A stretch of DNA of 64,000 bases from contig JAACMV010000022.1 of the NCBI GenBank assembly GCA_010909725.1, positions 806,001 to 870,000 of the forward strand, in the 5' to 3' direction. The position numbers and the translations under genes were made by a program. This document shows positions 1 through 10,786 of the stretch, one piece after another (position 1 is the first letter of the stretch; every line of letters starts with the position of its first letter). The notes beneath the pieces were generated by a model, which saw only the letters and a program-made list of their open reading frames with translations, was not told where the DNA came from and did no database searches. Origin of the DNA: Picochlorum sp. 'celeri' (taxonomy: Eukaryota > Chlorophyta > Trebouxiophyceae).

Positions 1-524
1 TGTGATTGCCGTCCCAGGAGGAGCAAATGGGCTCAGTTCCTGGACCATGGATTTATTCTTCAACTTTAAGCAATTATCTGAGGATGTAGAACACGCGCAG
101 TGTTCTGATAGGGTAAACACAACCTGTCTTGGACACAACTCTTGCAGTGACGTCACAGAACCAGACAGTACATTGGCTATGACAACATCGTCTTCTGGAG
201 GTATCGTTGGAAAGCCATCGTATTCATATCCTCCATCGTAAATTGGGTCATCATCACGTATGTATGTAGGGTAGTACGATCGCTGATCCACCTCCCTTGT
301 CGTGTCAGAGAGTAAGGAACGTGCCACACCTGCCCGTCGAGGTTGATGATGAACCACACCATCCTCCTTCGGATACAGATCCCTCATAAACCTACTGATA
401 CTCACTGTAAGAATAAAAATACATGAAAAACTGAATGAAAAAGATAAGAAAGACGTGAGCAACCGTCGGTCAACGCACCCATGACAATGGCACACGTCAC
501 GAGGGAATACACCACCGTTTTCAT
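1..524 (-). CDS. Partial secreted or membrane-anchored protein, unknown
   Basis: The 5' part of a minus-strand gene that runs off the left edge of the window. Exon 1 starts at 524 and encodes a short hydrophobic leader (MKTVVYSLVTCAIVMG), which looks like a signal peptide or signal anchor. A GTGCGT donor follows at 478. Two acceptors a few bases apart (exon resuming at 394 or 391) both restore the same open frame, so the joint is uncertain by one residue. The second exon stays open to base 1. It is acidic and tyrosine-rich in the middle and then has several cysteines (ELCPRQ, EHCACSTSSDNC). I do not recognise a family. Evidence for a gene is the leader plus a long open frame across a splice junction that matches the donors used elsewhere in the window. 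Confidence 0.5.
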
Positions 525-718
525 ACTAGTCTAGACATCATGTTGTCAATACATAGTTTTTTTATTAGATCAGTATATCACATGTAAAATATTAGATGAA
601 GAGATCCATGACTGGATCGATCGATCCCTGGTCATGGTCGAATCGATCCTGACGAGGCCTCGTTCGACACAGTCATGGCGGCATGTCTTTGGTAGCATGA
701 TGAGCATGTGTTTTACAA

Positions 719-2983
719 TCATCCATGGTTTCCGATACCGAGGTGGAAACGTCTATGTTTCATATCATTCATGGCGTATTCAAATCGGAGTGGGCCAATG
801 GGGGTGTCTACTCTGACACCTGCTCCGATACCACCACCCTTGCCTGGCTTTTGTCTGCAGCCAGCGGGGTCGCCTGGGATGGTGGCTCCGCTGCCGAGGT
901 CGGTTCCGTAGTCGGCAAAGACCGTGCCTCCGAGTGGGGCCACGATTGGGAATCTTATTTCTGCTGTTCCTGCGACGTAGTTTCGCGCTGATCCGACGCT
1001 GCCTTCACCATAGCCTCGGATGGAGTTTGTGCCTCCAAGAGGGAAGGATTCATAGGGCGGCAAGTCTCCCACAATGGCACCGCCCTTGGCTGATGCCCAG
1101 AATTTGAGTGGTCCCAGGCCAATACCCTTGTCTGCTCGCATGGAAAAGCGATTAAAGTTCAACCAGTCTCTGTGGAGAGGGAGGGCCTGTTCCATGGATG
1201 CCAAGAGCTCTGTGTCTCCCTTTGGGGCCCTGCAGAGAGGCAAGAGAAAAATACATGAGACATGGCGCGCAGCTATACAAAAACATTGTAATACACTTAT
1301 GGCAATGATATCGTACGTATATGCTATTCGTATGGATGTGAGTGCCATCGTATCACGGCCGTGTCCGCCGCGGTTGATGATGACTGGGCCTCCATACACA
1401 TCATGCAGGATGGGGTCGTTGTGATCATTCAGACATTTTGCTCTCTGCCAATTCAAGCCAAGGCTTCCTTGCCATCCTACCCCGAGGGGTCTTCCATATT
1501 CTATACTTCCAAGCATTCGAGATACAAAGACGCCGTCCCTTTCAACGCCGGGGGACGATGAATCAACCGTGTCATCTGCTGCTCTGGCATGAATGGGGGC
1601 AACCCCCACCTTGGTGCTCTGCGCTAAAATTGTTCTGGACGTTCTGAACGCATCACCTCGAACCCATGGGTCTGTATGTGATATTCTGAATGTAGAATCA
1701 GCTTGGCCCACTTCAGCTGCTGCGGAGAGGCTCTGGCCGAGTCCAAAGAGGTTTCGCTGAGAATAGGACACTGTGCCCACAAAGCCAGGGAGGGATCCTT
1801 CGGCTGCACCTGCAGCAGAGATTCCCCCGCCTGCAGCTAATCCACCTGTTTTCTTTCTCTCTTTCACTTCCAACGTCAAATCAACGAGAGGATTTTCCAC
1901 AGTCGATCCCTCAGCGGGTTGAGGTCGAATAGACACGTCTTCAAACAGGCCCATGGAGTAGACGGCTTCTACATCAGTCTTTGATTGTTTCAGACTATGC
2001 ACCTGTCCAGGTCTCGTAGAAAGCTGCCGTAAAATAATATCAGGTTTTGTTTTGCCTTCTTCTCGGGACTCGCCAGTCTCTGGATCAATATACCGAAGGG
2101 ATACTCGATTGACAGTCGCCTCCCCCACTTTGATCCGAGCAATATCATCCGATCCCATTTGCACATCAACCACCTGGCCCAACACACCATTCTTCTCATA
2201 CCATGCATTCAAAGAAGACACAGCATTCCGCAAGGAATTCAAATTCAACACCTTTCCTCGCATCCCATCAAACCCATCCTGAATAACCTTTTGAGGAAGC
2301 CTTGTGGCCCCAGTCACCACAGTTCCCCTCAACTCTGGGTTTGGCGTCACTTCAATCGTCAGCTTGACCCCATCCCTCGTATCCTCAGCTTTTGGACGAC
2401 AGGATGAGAAATATCCAGTCTCAAAAACCCGTCTTACATCATCCCGCACCTCATCAATTGTATATGCAAAATTGGGTTTTGTTTTCAATGCCTCCACCGC
2501 AGCTTGTTTCAACTCCCCATCAACCCCAGCAATATCAACCTACAGATATGTATGCTATGAATACGTACCACCATCGTGATTATTATTATAGATGAGAGAG
2601 ATGTCGTGCCATACCTCACTAATAACAATTCGCTCATCGTCAGTTGAATTTTCCTTCGTCTCAGACGCATTCTGCATGATGCTATCCATCAATAACCGAC
2701 CATCTAATGATCTATCTTTAGAAGGCAGGACTGCCTTTTGATCATCCGTGGAGGAGGATACAGAAGCCAGCAACAACCCGGAACAGTTGCTCAAACCATT
2801 CGGTGATTTCAGAAACGTCTCTGTACACTTCTCCACTGTATTAACAATGGTATGTACATGTGTTTGAACATGTTTAGCCAAGGATCTGGCCCAATCGCAG
2901 GGTATCTGTTTGTCGGATGTCTCTACAGCAGCAGAGGACACTTGCCTCCTCCGTCTTCGAAACCGACAGCCAGCAGAAATCAT
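719..2983 (-). CDS. OEP80: OEP80/Toc75-V-type Omp85 plastid outer-envelope protein
   Basis: Omp85-family beta-barrel protein that inserts barrel proteins into the chloroplast outer envelope. Exons are 2983-2615, 2539-1317 and 1229-719 (introns of 75 and 87 bp; the second has no stop in frame), giving 700 residues. The first about 120 residues are basic and serine-rich, as in a transit leader. POTRA-type repeats follow, beginning with IVISEVDIAGVDGEL across the first junction. The C-terminal half is the surface-antigen barrel, with FPLGGTNSIRGYGEG and a terminal strand GPLRFEYAMNDMKHRRFHLG, both typical of the plant clade. Length is close to plant OEP80 and shorter than Toc75-III, and there is no poly-glycine stretch, so OEP80 is preferred. 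The start codon is the first Met of the exon; an upstream one is not excluded. Confidence 0.88.
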
Positions 2984-3024
2984 GAGAGTCGTAGTAACCT
3001 AAAAAAAGAAATAAGAAAATACTA

Positions 3025-4683
3025 TCAAGACAGATGATGGTTGAGGTCCTCGCTTTTCAAGAGGGCTGCTCTCAAAAGATCCAAATCCTGTGGAGTCAAT
3101 GAGCGATCAATCTTGGCCAATTCTCTGTAAAAGGGGTCTTCGGAGAAGGACATACTCTGGACATGGTTCTGGTCAGAGAATGATTTGTGTACCTGGATGG
3201 CAGCGGACTGAACATCGGCAATCTTGCTGGAATCCCAGTTGTGTTGAAGGCTTTCCAAGGACTCTTTCAGTTTGGGGAGGAAGGCGTCAATGGACTGGTG
3301 TGAAATCTGTTCCTTACTCTCGAGCGCTTCTGGGCTCATCATGCTGAGTATGGCATCCGAGTCTGTCACGGATTGGGCAACGTGCTTTTTTGGATGCGAT
3401 TGTCTGCGAATCTCTACTGGCATGGCATTCATGTGTGCCTGTTCCTTCCTCTTTTGCTGCTCAATCTTCTTTCTTGTGGCTTCATTTCTGGCCAGTGCTG
3501 CCTTGGTCATTCTTGGTGGGTGAGAAGGAGCTTTTAATGGGCTTGCAGCAGTTCGAGTCTTTGTATTGGAGACGAATGACTTGGTGGGGCTTGATGCTCT
3601 CGAGCTTGGAGCTGACACTGGTCCATGATGCGTTTTTGCCGTCTTTTCTGGGGAACATGGGGCACTGTTAATCTCACTAGGTCTTCTAGCATGGTGAATG
3701 ACATGATACTGTCTCGAAGGCCTCTGCGTAGTCACCAGGTCGGAGACTGCCAGTGCTGTCTTTTTGACCTCTTCATGCTCCTGCGCCACTGGGCATCGAG
3801 GTATTTTAGATGCCATCACGGGGGTATTCTCTGCATCACTCACTTCGGCTACCAATGATTCAAAGGACTCTTGTCGCACCAATGGCAGTGTAAGCGCTTC
3901 CTGCTCTTCCTCACGTTTTACTTCATACACTGGAGCAAGAGCTTCATACATGGGATCCTCCCGCACCACCACATCCATTGTCTTCTTCTTGGCCGTCGCA
4001 TCGCTCATGTTCAGACTCGCACGAAGAGGTGCTACCTGGCTTTCAAGAGTCAATGTGGGTGGAATCATCCCCGCACTGGATGGACGTGGTCTTGGACTCG
4101 TCACTCGAGGTGGCGAGTACACGGATGGTGTATGAAAGCATGAAAGCAATCTTCTCAGAATACCCTTCTTCTGATTGTTCTTTGGATATGGGATATCAAA
4201 TCCAGGCTCATCCATTTCACAATGCATTGCCTTTCTCTTTGATGTCAAAAACGCTGGGCTCTCCATGATAATGGTGTGCTCTCTCTGGTGCTGTGATTCC
4301 ATGGCCATCTCCATGTTTCGTGCCACAGATGCATCAACAATCCTACCAAATGTATCCTGGGATTCTTCCAGCGAAGAATCGTTATCCTCATGCTTTTGAT
4401 GTTCCTGCTGGGAGACAGGTCTATATGCAGGAATAATACCCTCAGCAGGGGCAGCAGCGGTTGCCTCTGCCACAACGTTGACAGCAGGTGCCTTGTCTTC
4501 CTCCATATTCTTGACAGGAGGAGGGGCCTGCGTCGGTCTCTTTGCCACTCTCTCTTTATGAGTCTTCTTCACAGGTGACACCGCCACTTGGTGAATAATC
4601 TTTCGATGCTCTTCGCGGAGCTGCCTCTGATGCTCGTACGCTTCTTTGAGCTCTCTCTGCAACTGGACCGACTGCCGAGTCAT
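3025..4683 (-). CDS. Large disordered protein with N-terminal coiled coil, unknown
   Basis: Single-exon 552-residue protein. Residues 1-35 are a charged coiled coil (QLQRELKEAYEHQRQLREEH). The middle is low-complexity and rich in Ser, Pro, Lys and Glu, with clusters such as PSSRASSPTKS that look like phosphosites. A basic helix rich in R, K and E sits near residue 390 (ARNEATRKKIEQQKRKEQ), and a more ordered helical segment lies at residues 465-550. No enzyme motif or known domain was recognised. It lies on the same strand as OEP80, whose start codon is only 41 bp from this gene's stop, so the OEP80 promoter must overlap the 3' end of this gene. A cytoskeletal or scaffold role is possible but is only a guess from composition. 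Confidence 0.75.
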   Translation of the reverse strand: MTRQSVQLQRELKEAYEHQRQLREEHRKIIHQVAVSPVKKTHKERVAKRPTQAPPPVKNMEEDKAPAVNVVAEATAAAPAEGIIPAYRPVSQQEHQKHEDNDSSLEESQDTFGRIVDASVARNMEMAMESQHQREHTIIMESPAFLTSKRKAMHCEMDEPGFDIPYPKNNQKKGILRRLLSCFHTPSVYSPPRVTSPRPRPSSAGMIPPTLTLESQVAPLRASLNMSDATAKKKTMDVVVREDPMYEALAPVYEVKREEEQEALTLPLVRQESFESLVAEVSDAENTPVMASKIPRCPVAQEHEEVKKTALAVSDLVTTQRPSRQYHVIHHARRPSEINSAPCSPEKTAKTHHGPVSAPSSRASSPTKSFVSNTKTRTAASPLKAPSHPPRMTKAALARNEATRKKIEQQKRKEQAHMNAMPVEIRRQSHPKKHVAQSVTDSDAILSMMSPEALESKEQISHQSIDAFLPKLKESLESLQHNWDSSKIADVQSAAIQVHKSFSDQNHVQSMSFSEDPFYRELAKIDRSLTPQDLDLLRAALLKSEDLNHHLS

Positions 4684-5134
4684 TGATGATCGTTGCTACT
4701 CTCCTCTATTCTACAAAACACAACATGGGTTATATTTCATGATATATATAGTACTATATTGGACCAATACGAGCACGTGTCATGACAGGAGACCAACCTA
4801 CACTGTGATGACTGTTGCGAGGTGGTTGATTCGATCTTCTAAGAATCTCTCGGATAGACGCGTGATTCTCCTCTATTCGTTACTCCTGAGATACCTTTGA
4901 TAGTAATTATACATAGAAACAAGTGGGGAGGATATCGCAGATGAAGCATCACAAAGAGGTGGTGCTCGAGGCGCCTCAACCGTCTCGCTCGGGGATTTTT
5001 CGGCCATCCTATGGGTCAAAGTAATTCGGGAGTTTCCCGAATTCTGTGTCCAAAAGGCGAGAACAAACGCCCCTGTGTGCCCTTCAAACAAGGTATTACC
5101 TTTATATAGTAGAGTATATCAATAGAATAACACA
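4684..5134. other. Divergent intergenic region
   Basis: Spacer of 451 bp between the divergent starts of the disordered protein (4683, minus) and eL37 (5135, plus). It holds A/T-rich TATA-like runs near 4742-4755 and 5102-5120; the latter suits the eL37 promoter. Short ORFs here have no recognisable content. No RNA gene was seen. Confidence 0.5.
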
Positions 5135-5845
5135 ATGGGAAAGTGTGGAAAGGGAACTGGAAGTTTTGGTGCGTTATCAGAGACGAGTTTGTTTCGGCTG
5201 CTCGGGCAGCATTGGCGGCAGAGACTGGCAATGGGAAAGGTCACGGTCGGGTACAGAGAAGCAGACGATCCAATATGTAGAATTTATATTTTGAATGATG
5301 TATTGATTCTACAAGGAGGATGGGAAGGGGAGAAGATCACGTGGGGACTGTTGCGTCGCCGCAGTCTGAGCAGTTTTCTTCTGCCTCTCCTTCTTCTGTC
5401 GATTGCACGGTCAGAACGGTTGGTAGTAATAGTATTTTCTAAAAAAGGATACCTGCAATCATCGTAGATGCCCGACTGTCTTCTTTTTCTTCCGTCTCTT
5501 GTTTCCCTCAGTGCTTGCTTGGACATCACATGTATCATGAATGAATAACACAGCGTGTATATGTGCCATCGACTGACTGTATTACTGTGTTACAATGTAG
5601 GTCTTCGCCATATCAAATCTCACACAATCTGCAGAAGATGTGGAAAGAGATCCTTCCATAAGCAAAAGACCACATGTGCATCCTGTGGATACCCAGCATC
5701 AAAGATCAGAAAGTATAACTGGAGTGTTAAGGCTATTCGTAGAAAGACAACAGGTACTGGACGTATGAGATATTTGAAGGTTGTGCAGCGCCGTGCTAAG
5801 AATGGTTTCCTCTCTGGACAAGCCCCAAAGAATAGCTCTAGTTAA
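5135..5845 (+). CDS. RPL37: 60S ribosomal protein eL37
   Basis: Cytosolic large-subunit protein that binds rRNA through a zinc ribbon. Exons are 5135-5168 and 5601-5845, joined across a 432-bp intron (GTGCGT...TGTAG), giving 92 residues, the usual size. The short first exon encodes [12 protein letters not shown]; the second continues [22 protein letters not shown], with the four zinc cysteines in CRRCG and CASCG. The highly basic C-terminal region ([19 protein letters not shown]) is characteristic. The intron is about five times longer than most in this window, as is the eL14 intron, and could host a regulatory element or small RNA. The 3' end lies 56 bp from the stop of a convergent gene. 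Confidence 0.95.
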
Positions 5846-5901
5846 TTGATTGACTTCTTGTAATAGTACACAGCCCTCCTCCGTACTTTTTGTTTTACTA
5901 T

Positions 5902-6657
5902 CTACGTATGCGATTGTGTTTTGGGATTTTCTTTCTTCTTCACAGAATCCATCGCATGAAGGATCATCCTGTCATAATTACACTGCAGAGTGGAGCGGCT
6001 GCTGTGTTCTGGGTGTGTCACTCCATCTGTACCTCTGGTGCATTCCTTCTCCTCGTCATCATCATCGGCACCAGTGCATGTACTAATGCAATCATCCCAG
6101 TGCGAGTGCGCACCATAGACGCTCTTTTTCGTGGTATGCGATGGCATCATCAGGGTATTCCTTGATGCAGCATCCTCACCCAACCCATCAATACTCTTCA
6201 CAGTATACTGTTGCCTCTGCTTCCTCTTCTCCTCCGCCTCAACCTCTTCACTCCTCATTTCCTCCTCCTCTTTCATCAATCTGTTCCTCCTCGCCGTCAT
6301 CCTCTTCTCTTCCATCCTCTTTTTCTTCTCCTCCTCCTCCAACTTGAGCTGGTCAACCACCTCTGACAATGGACAACGCAGAAACTTTGGCTCCTCATCA
6401 TCACCATGCACATCATCCCTACATACTATATTATTATTCTGCAAGGTACCAATACGCCCTTTGGTGTGATGCTGATGCTGTTGACATCCCTTCTCCTCCC
6501 ACTGAATCCGCTCCATGGCATCCTGTGTCATCTTCACCCGCTCCATCATGGACCCAATATCATGTTCCCTTTTCCTCTCTTTCATAATCCTCACCAACCC
6601 TTCAGGCTGCTTCTTCCTCATTATATATCTCGTACGGCGTGCCACGTAGTGTACCAC
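5902..6657 (-). CDS. Coiled-coil protein, unknown
   Basis: Single-exon 251-residue protein, very rich in Glu, Lys, Arg and Met. A long charged helix covers about residues 100-150 (KLEEEEKKKRMEEKRM and following) and should form a coiled coil. The C-terminal third is disordered and has an acidic run (ADDDDEEKEC) and scattered His and Cys. No domain is recognised. The frame is convergent with eL37, 56 bp away. The coding potential is fairly convincing because the frame is long and open, but the low-complexity composition would also give a long ORF on the complementary strand of a C/T-rich stretch, so confidence is moderate. Confidence 0.55.
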   Translation of the reverse strand: MVHYVARRTRYIMRKKQPEGLVRIMKERKREHDIGSMMERVKMTQDAMERIQWEEKGCQQHQHHTKGRIGTLQNNNIVCRDDVHGDDEEPKFLRCPLSEVVDQLKLEEEEKKKRMEEKRMTARRNRLMKEEEEMRSEEVEAEEKRKQRQQYTVKSIDGLGEDAASRNTLMMPSHTTKKSVYGAHSHWDDCISTCTGADDDDEEKECTRGTDGVTHPEHSSRSTLQCNYDRMILHAMDSVKKKENPKTQSHT

Positions 6658-6994
6658 CCAACCTGTCCATCAATCAATATCACACCACCACCTGTATTGC
6701 CCCTGGTATGGTTTCTTTCACGTGGGCTACTACTGAATATTTTAATACAATCTATGTATCAATACATGTACATCTAATACATGTACATCTCCACCGTACC
6801 ATGTAGTATAAAAAAATTGGCCAGTGCCCCTTGCTGACCAATCATCATGATGCCCATCTCTCTTCCTGCAAGAGTCAAATGGCCTCATTGTTCTTCTCTT
6901 CTCATCGCATCACTGCCGTCTCATGTTTTTTTACAACATTATTGTTTAAAATTTAAAATCAGAGAAGCAAAAAAAGCACAAAGGATTAGAAAGC
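6658..6994. other. Divergent intergenic region
   Basis: Spacer of 337 bp between the divergent starts at 6657 (minus) and 6995 (plus). It contains A/T-rich stretches and a directly repeated element (acatgtacatctaatacatgtacatct, about 6765-6790). No gene or RNA was recognised. Confidence 0.4.
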
Positions 6995-7316
6995 ATGACA
7001 GCGTTGCAGAAATTCGGCACATTTGGAATTTTAACCTGTGGGTTCTACATGGCCATCTCCAGGGGACTGCATTCCTTCTTTTACGATTTAGATGAAGCGT
7101 ACGTGTATATATTTCATGAAAAAATCCCTCTCATTCCGCTTTGGAATGCAAAAAAGGGGCTTCTGTCTCTTTTTCTCAAAAGACCATGAATATTATTAAC
7201 AGCACGCCTGATCTTCATCCATATCCTGGTGCAGGAGACCGAAAAGACTGCAGCAAGTGGAGATGGATCGACAGATTCAGCAAGCTATGCGCTCTGCAGC
7301 GCTGAACGAGTCGTGA
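6995..7316 (+). CDS. 61-residue single-pass membrane micropeptide, unknown
   Basis: Two-exon small gene, 6995-7098 and 7235-7316 (GTACGT donor, GTGCAG acceptor), encoding 61 residues. Residues 1-27 (TALQKFGTFGILTCGFYMAI within it) form one hydrophobic segment, followed by an aromatic patch (HSFFYDLDEA) and a charged helical tail (RPKRLQQVEMDRQIQQAMR). This layout of a short N-terminal membrane helix and an amphipathic basic tail resembles accessory subunits of mitochondrial or plastid membrane complexes, but I do not recognise a family. The frame continues exactly across a donor of the type used by neighbouring genes, which is the main support for it. It lies upstream of and on the same strand as COQ10. 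Confidence 0.6.
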
Positions 7317-7452
7317 ATACGTTTTTAATGTTTTAATCAAGATATTTTGGGGGCTTTTTTTGTTCTTTTTTACAGACATTGTTGTGATTCGGTGGACGCA
7401 ATGCCATCATTATTCGTAATATTAGTATAGTATGTAAAAAGTTGATGGTAGG

Positions 7453-8235
7453 ATGATGATTTTGGCGAGATGTCGTCAACAAAGCGAGGCACTCTGTGTT
7501 CTGTCGAGTCGAGTGTCTAGGTTGCAATCCAGTGTCACGGAGCCTTTGTATGGGAGTGTATATCGTCACGATGGTGACGATGCGATCTGTGATGGTGCCA
7601 GTAGCAGCGGTAGTCGTGGTCGTTGTAGCAGTGGGATGAACGGTGGTTCCCATGGAATTCGTCAAGCATTGCAGGGTGGTTCTCTCAGGCAGATGTCTTC
7701 GTTTCAGTTGCCAGGGTGGGGGTCTGATGATCGTTCGAAAGGAGGTGATGATGGGGATGGTGTGTATTATCATGAGCGCAAGCTGCTCATGGGGGTGTCT
7801 CGAGAGGACATGTATTCTGTTGTTACAAATGTGGATGAGTACGAGTTTTTTGTTCCTTGGTGTCAAAAGTCTGTTGTGAAGAAGAAGCATGATGGATACA
7901 TGGAAGCGGAACTTGAAGTGGGTTTTCAGATGTTTGTGGAGCGGTATGTGAGCAAGATTCAGTTTGATTTTCCTCATCAGGTTCGGGCACAGACTGGTGA
8001 TTCAAGTCTTTTTTCTCATTTGGATAGTTGCTGGAAACTAGAGCCTGGTCCGACGAAAAAGTCTGTATGGGTGGATTTTGAGATTGACTTTGCGTTCAAA
8101 TCAGCATTGTATAGGCAGGTGGCAAATGTATTTCTGGATGAGGTGGTGAAGAAGATGATGGGGGCGTTTGAGGAGCGGTGTCGGGAGAAATTCGGAACGA
8201 CAATGCGGCATCGTCAACATGAGAGAAATGTATAA
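7453..8235 (+). CDS. COQ10: Coenzyme Q-binding protein COQ10 (START-like)
   Basis: Mitochondrial START/polyketide-cyclase-fold protein that binds ubiquinone and supports its use in respiration and synthesis. Single exon, 260 residues. The first about 95 residues are Arg/Ser-rich and variable, as in a mitochondrial presequence. The domain starts near residue 100 with YYHERKLLMGVSREDMYSVV and continues with VDEYEFFVPWCQKS, LEVGFQMFVERYVSKI, and a C-terminal helix (FLDEVVKKMMGAFEERC), all in the family order. The bacterial RatA homologue is the same fold, but the eukaryotic presequence and FVPWC motif favour COQ10. Its stop codon is one base away from the stop of the convergent branching-enzyme gene. 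Confidence 0.9.
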   Translation: MMILARCRQQSEALCVLSSRVSRLQSSVTEPLYGSVYRHDGDDAICDGASSSGSRGRCSSGMNGGSHGIRQALQGGSLRQMSSFQLPGWGSDDRSKGGDDGDGVYYHERKLLMGVSREDMYSVVTNVDEYEFFVPWCQKSVVKKKHDGYMEAELEVGFQMFVERYVSKIQFDFPHQVRAQTGDSSLFSHLDSCWKLEPGPTKKSVWVDFEIDFAFKSALYRQVANVFLDEVVKKMMGAFEERCREKFGTTMRHRQHERNV

Positions 8236-8236
8236 T

Positions 8237-10632
8237 TTATTCGTCATCAGATTTTTTATATACGACAGCAGTCCTGCTGGGAGCCAATACTTGCATGGAC
8301 TGGTCTCTATCGCAATAGTCTCCTGGTTCTGTAAAATGATCAACATCGTGCCCTACTCGACCCATGCCTCCGACGTGCAGGGCATCGCTGTCCAAAATTA
8401 CTCTGTATTTTCCTGGTTCGGGTACAGGTATACGCAACCCTTCGAATGTTTCGCATGGGTTGAAATTGAATACAAAGAGGAGTTGCCCTCTCTCTGCTAC
8501 AATGACCTGTCGTTCGTTGTCAATCATCGTCACCCATTGGGTTGGGGAGGCAATGAACGGGTATTTTGAATCCATTTTGAGGCAGTCCTGGTCCCATGCA
8601 TTGAGATGAGAATATCTCAGGTGGCCAGAGTCAACAAGGTCCCATTGCCTGCGGCAATGCTTGTAGCTCCAATCATTTCCCTCTCTTGGGAAATCTATCC
8701 ATTCTGGATGCCCGAACTCATTGCCCATAAAGTTTAGGTATGCTTCTCCTCCTAGAGCCATGGTGATCAGGCGGATCATTTTGTGGAGAGCAATGCCACG
8801 GGCAATGACATCAGAGGCTGGTTGAAGTGAACTCATGCCATCATACATCTCGGCTCCCATAAGACGGAAGGCGATGGTTTGGTCCCCGACAAGCGCTTGA
8901 TCATGCGATTCAGCGTATCCTACGGTCTTTTCAGTGTATCGTCGATTGCACAGGGTTGATACGAGTTCTGACATGCTCCAATCTTCATCACGGACATGCT
9001 TTAGCATTTTGATCCAAAAGTCTGGTAATCCCATGCCGAGGCGGTAGTCAAATCCAACACCTCCTTCTGATACTTTACGACATAGTCCTGGCATGCCTGA
9101 TACATCTTCTGCAATGGTAATGGCCGATGGAACTAGTTCATGAGTGAGTTTGTTTGCCAGCATGAGATAGACAATGGCATCAATGTTGGTCGACATGGAG
9201 AAATATTCATTGTAATCTCCTGAGAATCCGACATCGATACCATGATGGTGGTATAACATTGAAGAGACGCCATCAAAGCGGAAGCCATCAAAATTGTACT
9301 CGTCCAACCAAAATCTGACATTGGATAAGAGATATCTGAGGGTTTCATAACACCCATAGTCCAACAATTTCGAATCCCATTGTCCATGGTATCCCGCGTC
9401 TCCTTGAAGGAAATAATTTTGCCCCAGTCCTTGTCCTACATCGAACCCTGCCAGACCGTCGTCTGCATTGCTGGAGATATGGGAGTGGACAATATCCAAG
9501 AGCACATGGATGCCATGTTTGTGAGCTGTGTCAACAAGGTACTTTAGATCTTCCGGAGTTCCTGATCGTGAACTGACAGCAAATGGATTTGTGATATGAT
9601 AACCAAAAGATGCATAGTAGGCGTGCTCTTGAATGGCCATCAGCTGTACGGCATTGTACAAGAGATCCTTGATTCGAGGAATCACCTTGTCTGCAAAGTA
9701 CCGGTAGGATGCCACCTCTTCCTTGTCCGAGGACATGCCAACATGAGACTCATATATTCTCAATGACTCATTCTTCTCGAATGTCGGCCGTGGATATTTC
9801 CACGTAGAATACTTTTCTTCATCTGGTGGGTTCCAAAAGATTCCATCATACTTGGCACCCATCTTTCCAGGCTCCACTGTTGCCCACGTAATCCATGCTG
9901 GAATCCTGTCCAACCACCAGCCACCTGGATGCTGCAATCTGATTTTCACTCTACTTTTATGTGGAATCGCTGGTTTCCCATCCACTGCAATCATCCCAAA
10001 AAAAATCAGCCCAAATAATGTTGGTTGTGAGACATGCCTCTCACACAACAAGAATACATGTGTAGTCACATACCATCAGGAATCTCGACACTCCACACAC
10101 CAAAATCATCCCTCGTCATGGTCATACCATTCCAACCATTAAAATCTCCAATCAATTCGGCAGCCAGCGCACCAGGTGCCCACTCTCTATAGACAGTGCA
10201 TCCATCCCCCCTTGTGAATCCAAACCTCTCAAATCCCTTTGAAAACTTCTCCAAACTGTCTTCATACATTTCAATACTCATCAGAGTCTTTTTATATTGC
10301 TCCAACCTAAAATCGAAATGCTCTGCATACTCGGCCATTTGAGTATCAGACTCGAACAACTTCCTTGGATCAGGGAAATGGGAGTGTGTACTGCCAGATC
10401 CTGCCACAGGTGTTGAAGAATGAGCCTGAATCCCATCCCTGCCGCATGGCATCATCATATGATGACGATGGTGCCCCCTCCTACCTCTCTGCACTGATAT
10501 CGATCTATCCCAAGACGATCGACGACGTGTGCTGTCTCTCGAACAGAATAACACTGCAGCTGGCCTGGTGTGATTCTGACAGAATGTGAACAATTGAACT
10601 CTGTTCTGAACCTCAGCAAACCCTCCCGGCAT
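8237..10632 (-). CDS. SBE: 1,4-alpha-glucan (starch) branching enzyme, GH13
   Basis: Makes alpha-1,6 branches in starch, a plastid process in green algae. Exons are 10632-10074 and 9984-8237, with an 89-bp intron (GTATGT); the joint reads IPDVDGKPAIPH. The length is 768 residues. An N-terminal carbohydrate-binding module is followed by the GH13 barrel. Visible catalytic motifs are LLDIVHSH (region I), GFRFDGVSSM (nucleophile Asp), ITIAEDVSGMP (acid Glu) and YAESHDQALVGD (His-Asp). A C-terminal all-beta domain ends the protein. The first about 70 residues are Arg-, His- and Ser-rich, as in a transit peptide. The frame is open to an ATG at 10701, but a TATA-like run lies between 10632 and 10701, so the downstream Met (MPGGFAEV) is chosen with low certainty. 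Confidence 0.93.
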
Positions 10633-10786
10633 TATGTGTACCCAATAAATATAATATGTATCAATTATAGTATCATATGAATCAATCAGATTTTCATACA
10701 AGCCACAGCATGTGGTATCGTTGAGTTTTCTGGGTTCACTGAAACTCCGTAATAAGACGCTTTAAAGACGAACGAACTCATCATCC

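Noticed and set aside
7333..7977. 214-residue minus-strand ORF over COQ10
   Set aside because: A shadow of the COQ10 gene with His/Thr/Leu-rich nonsense composition.
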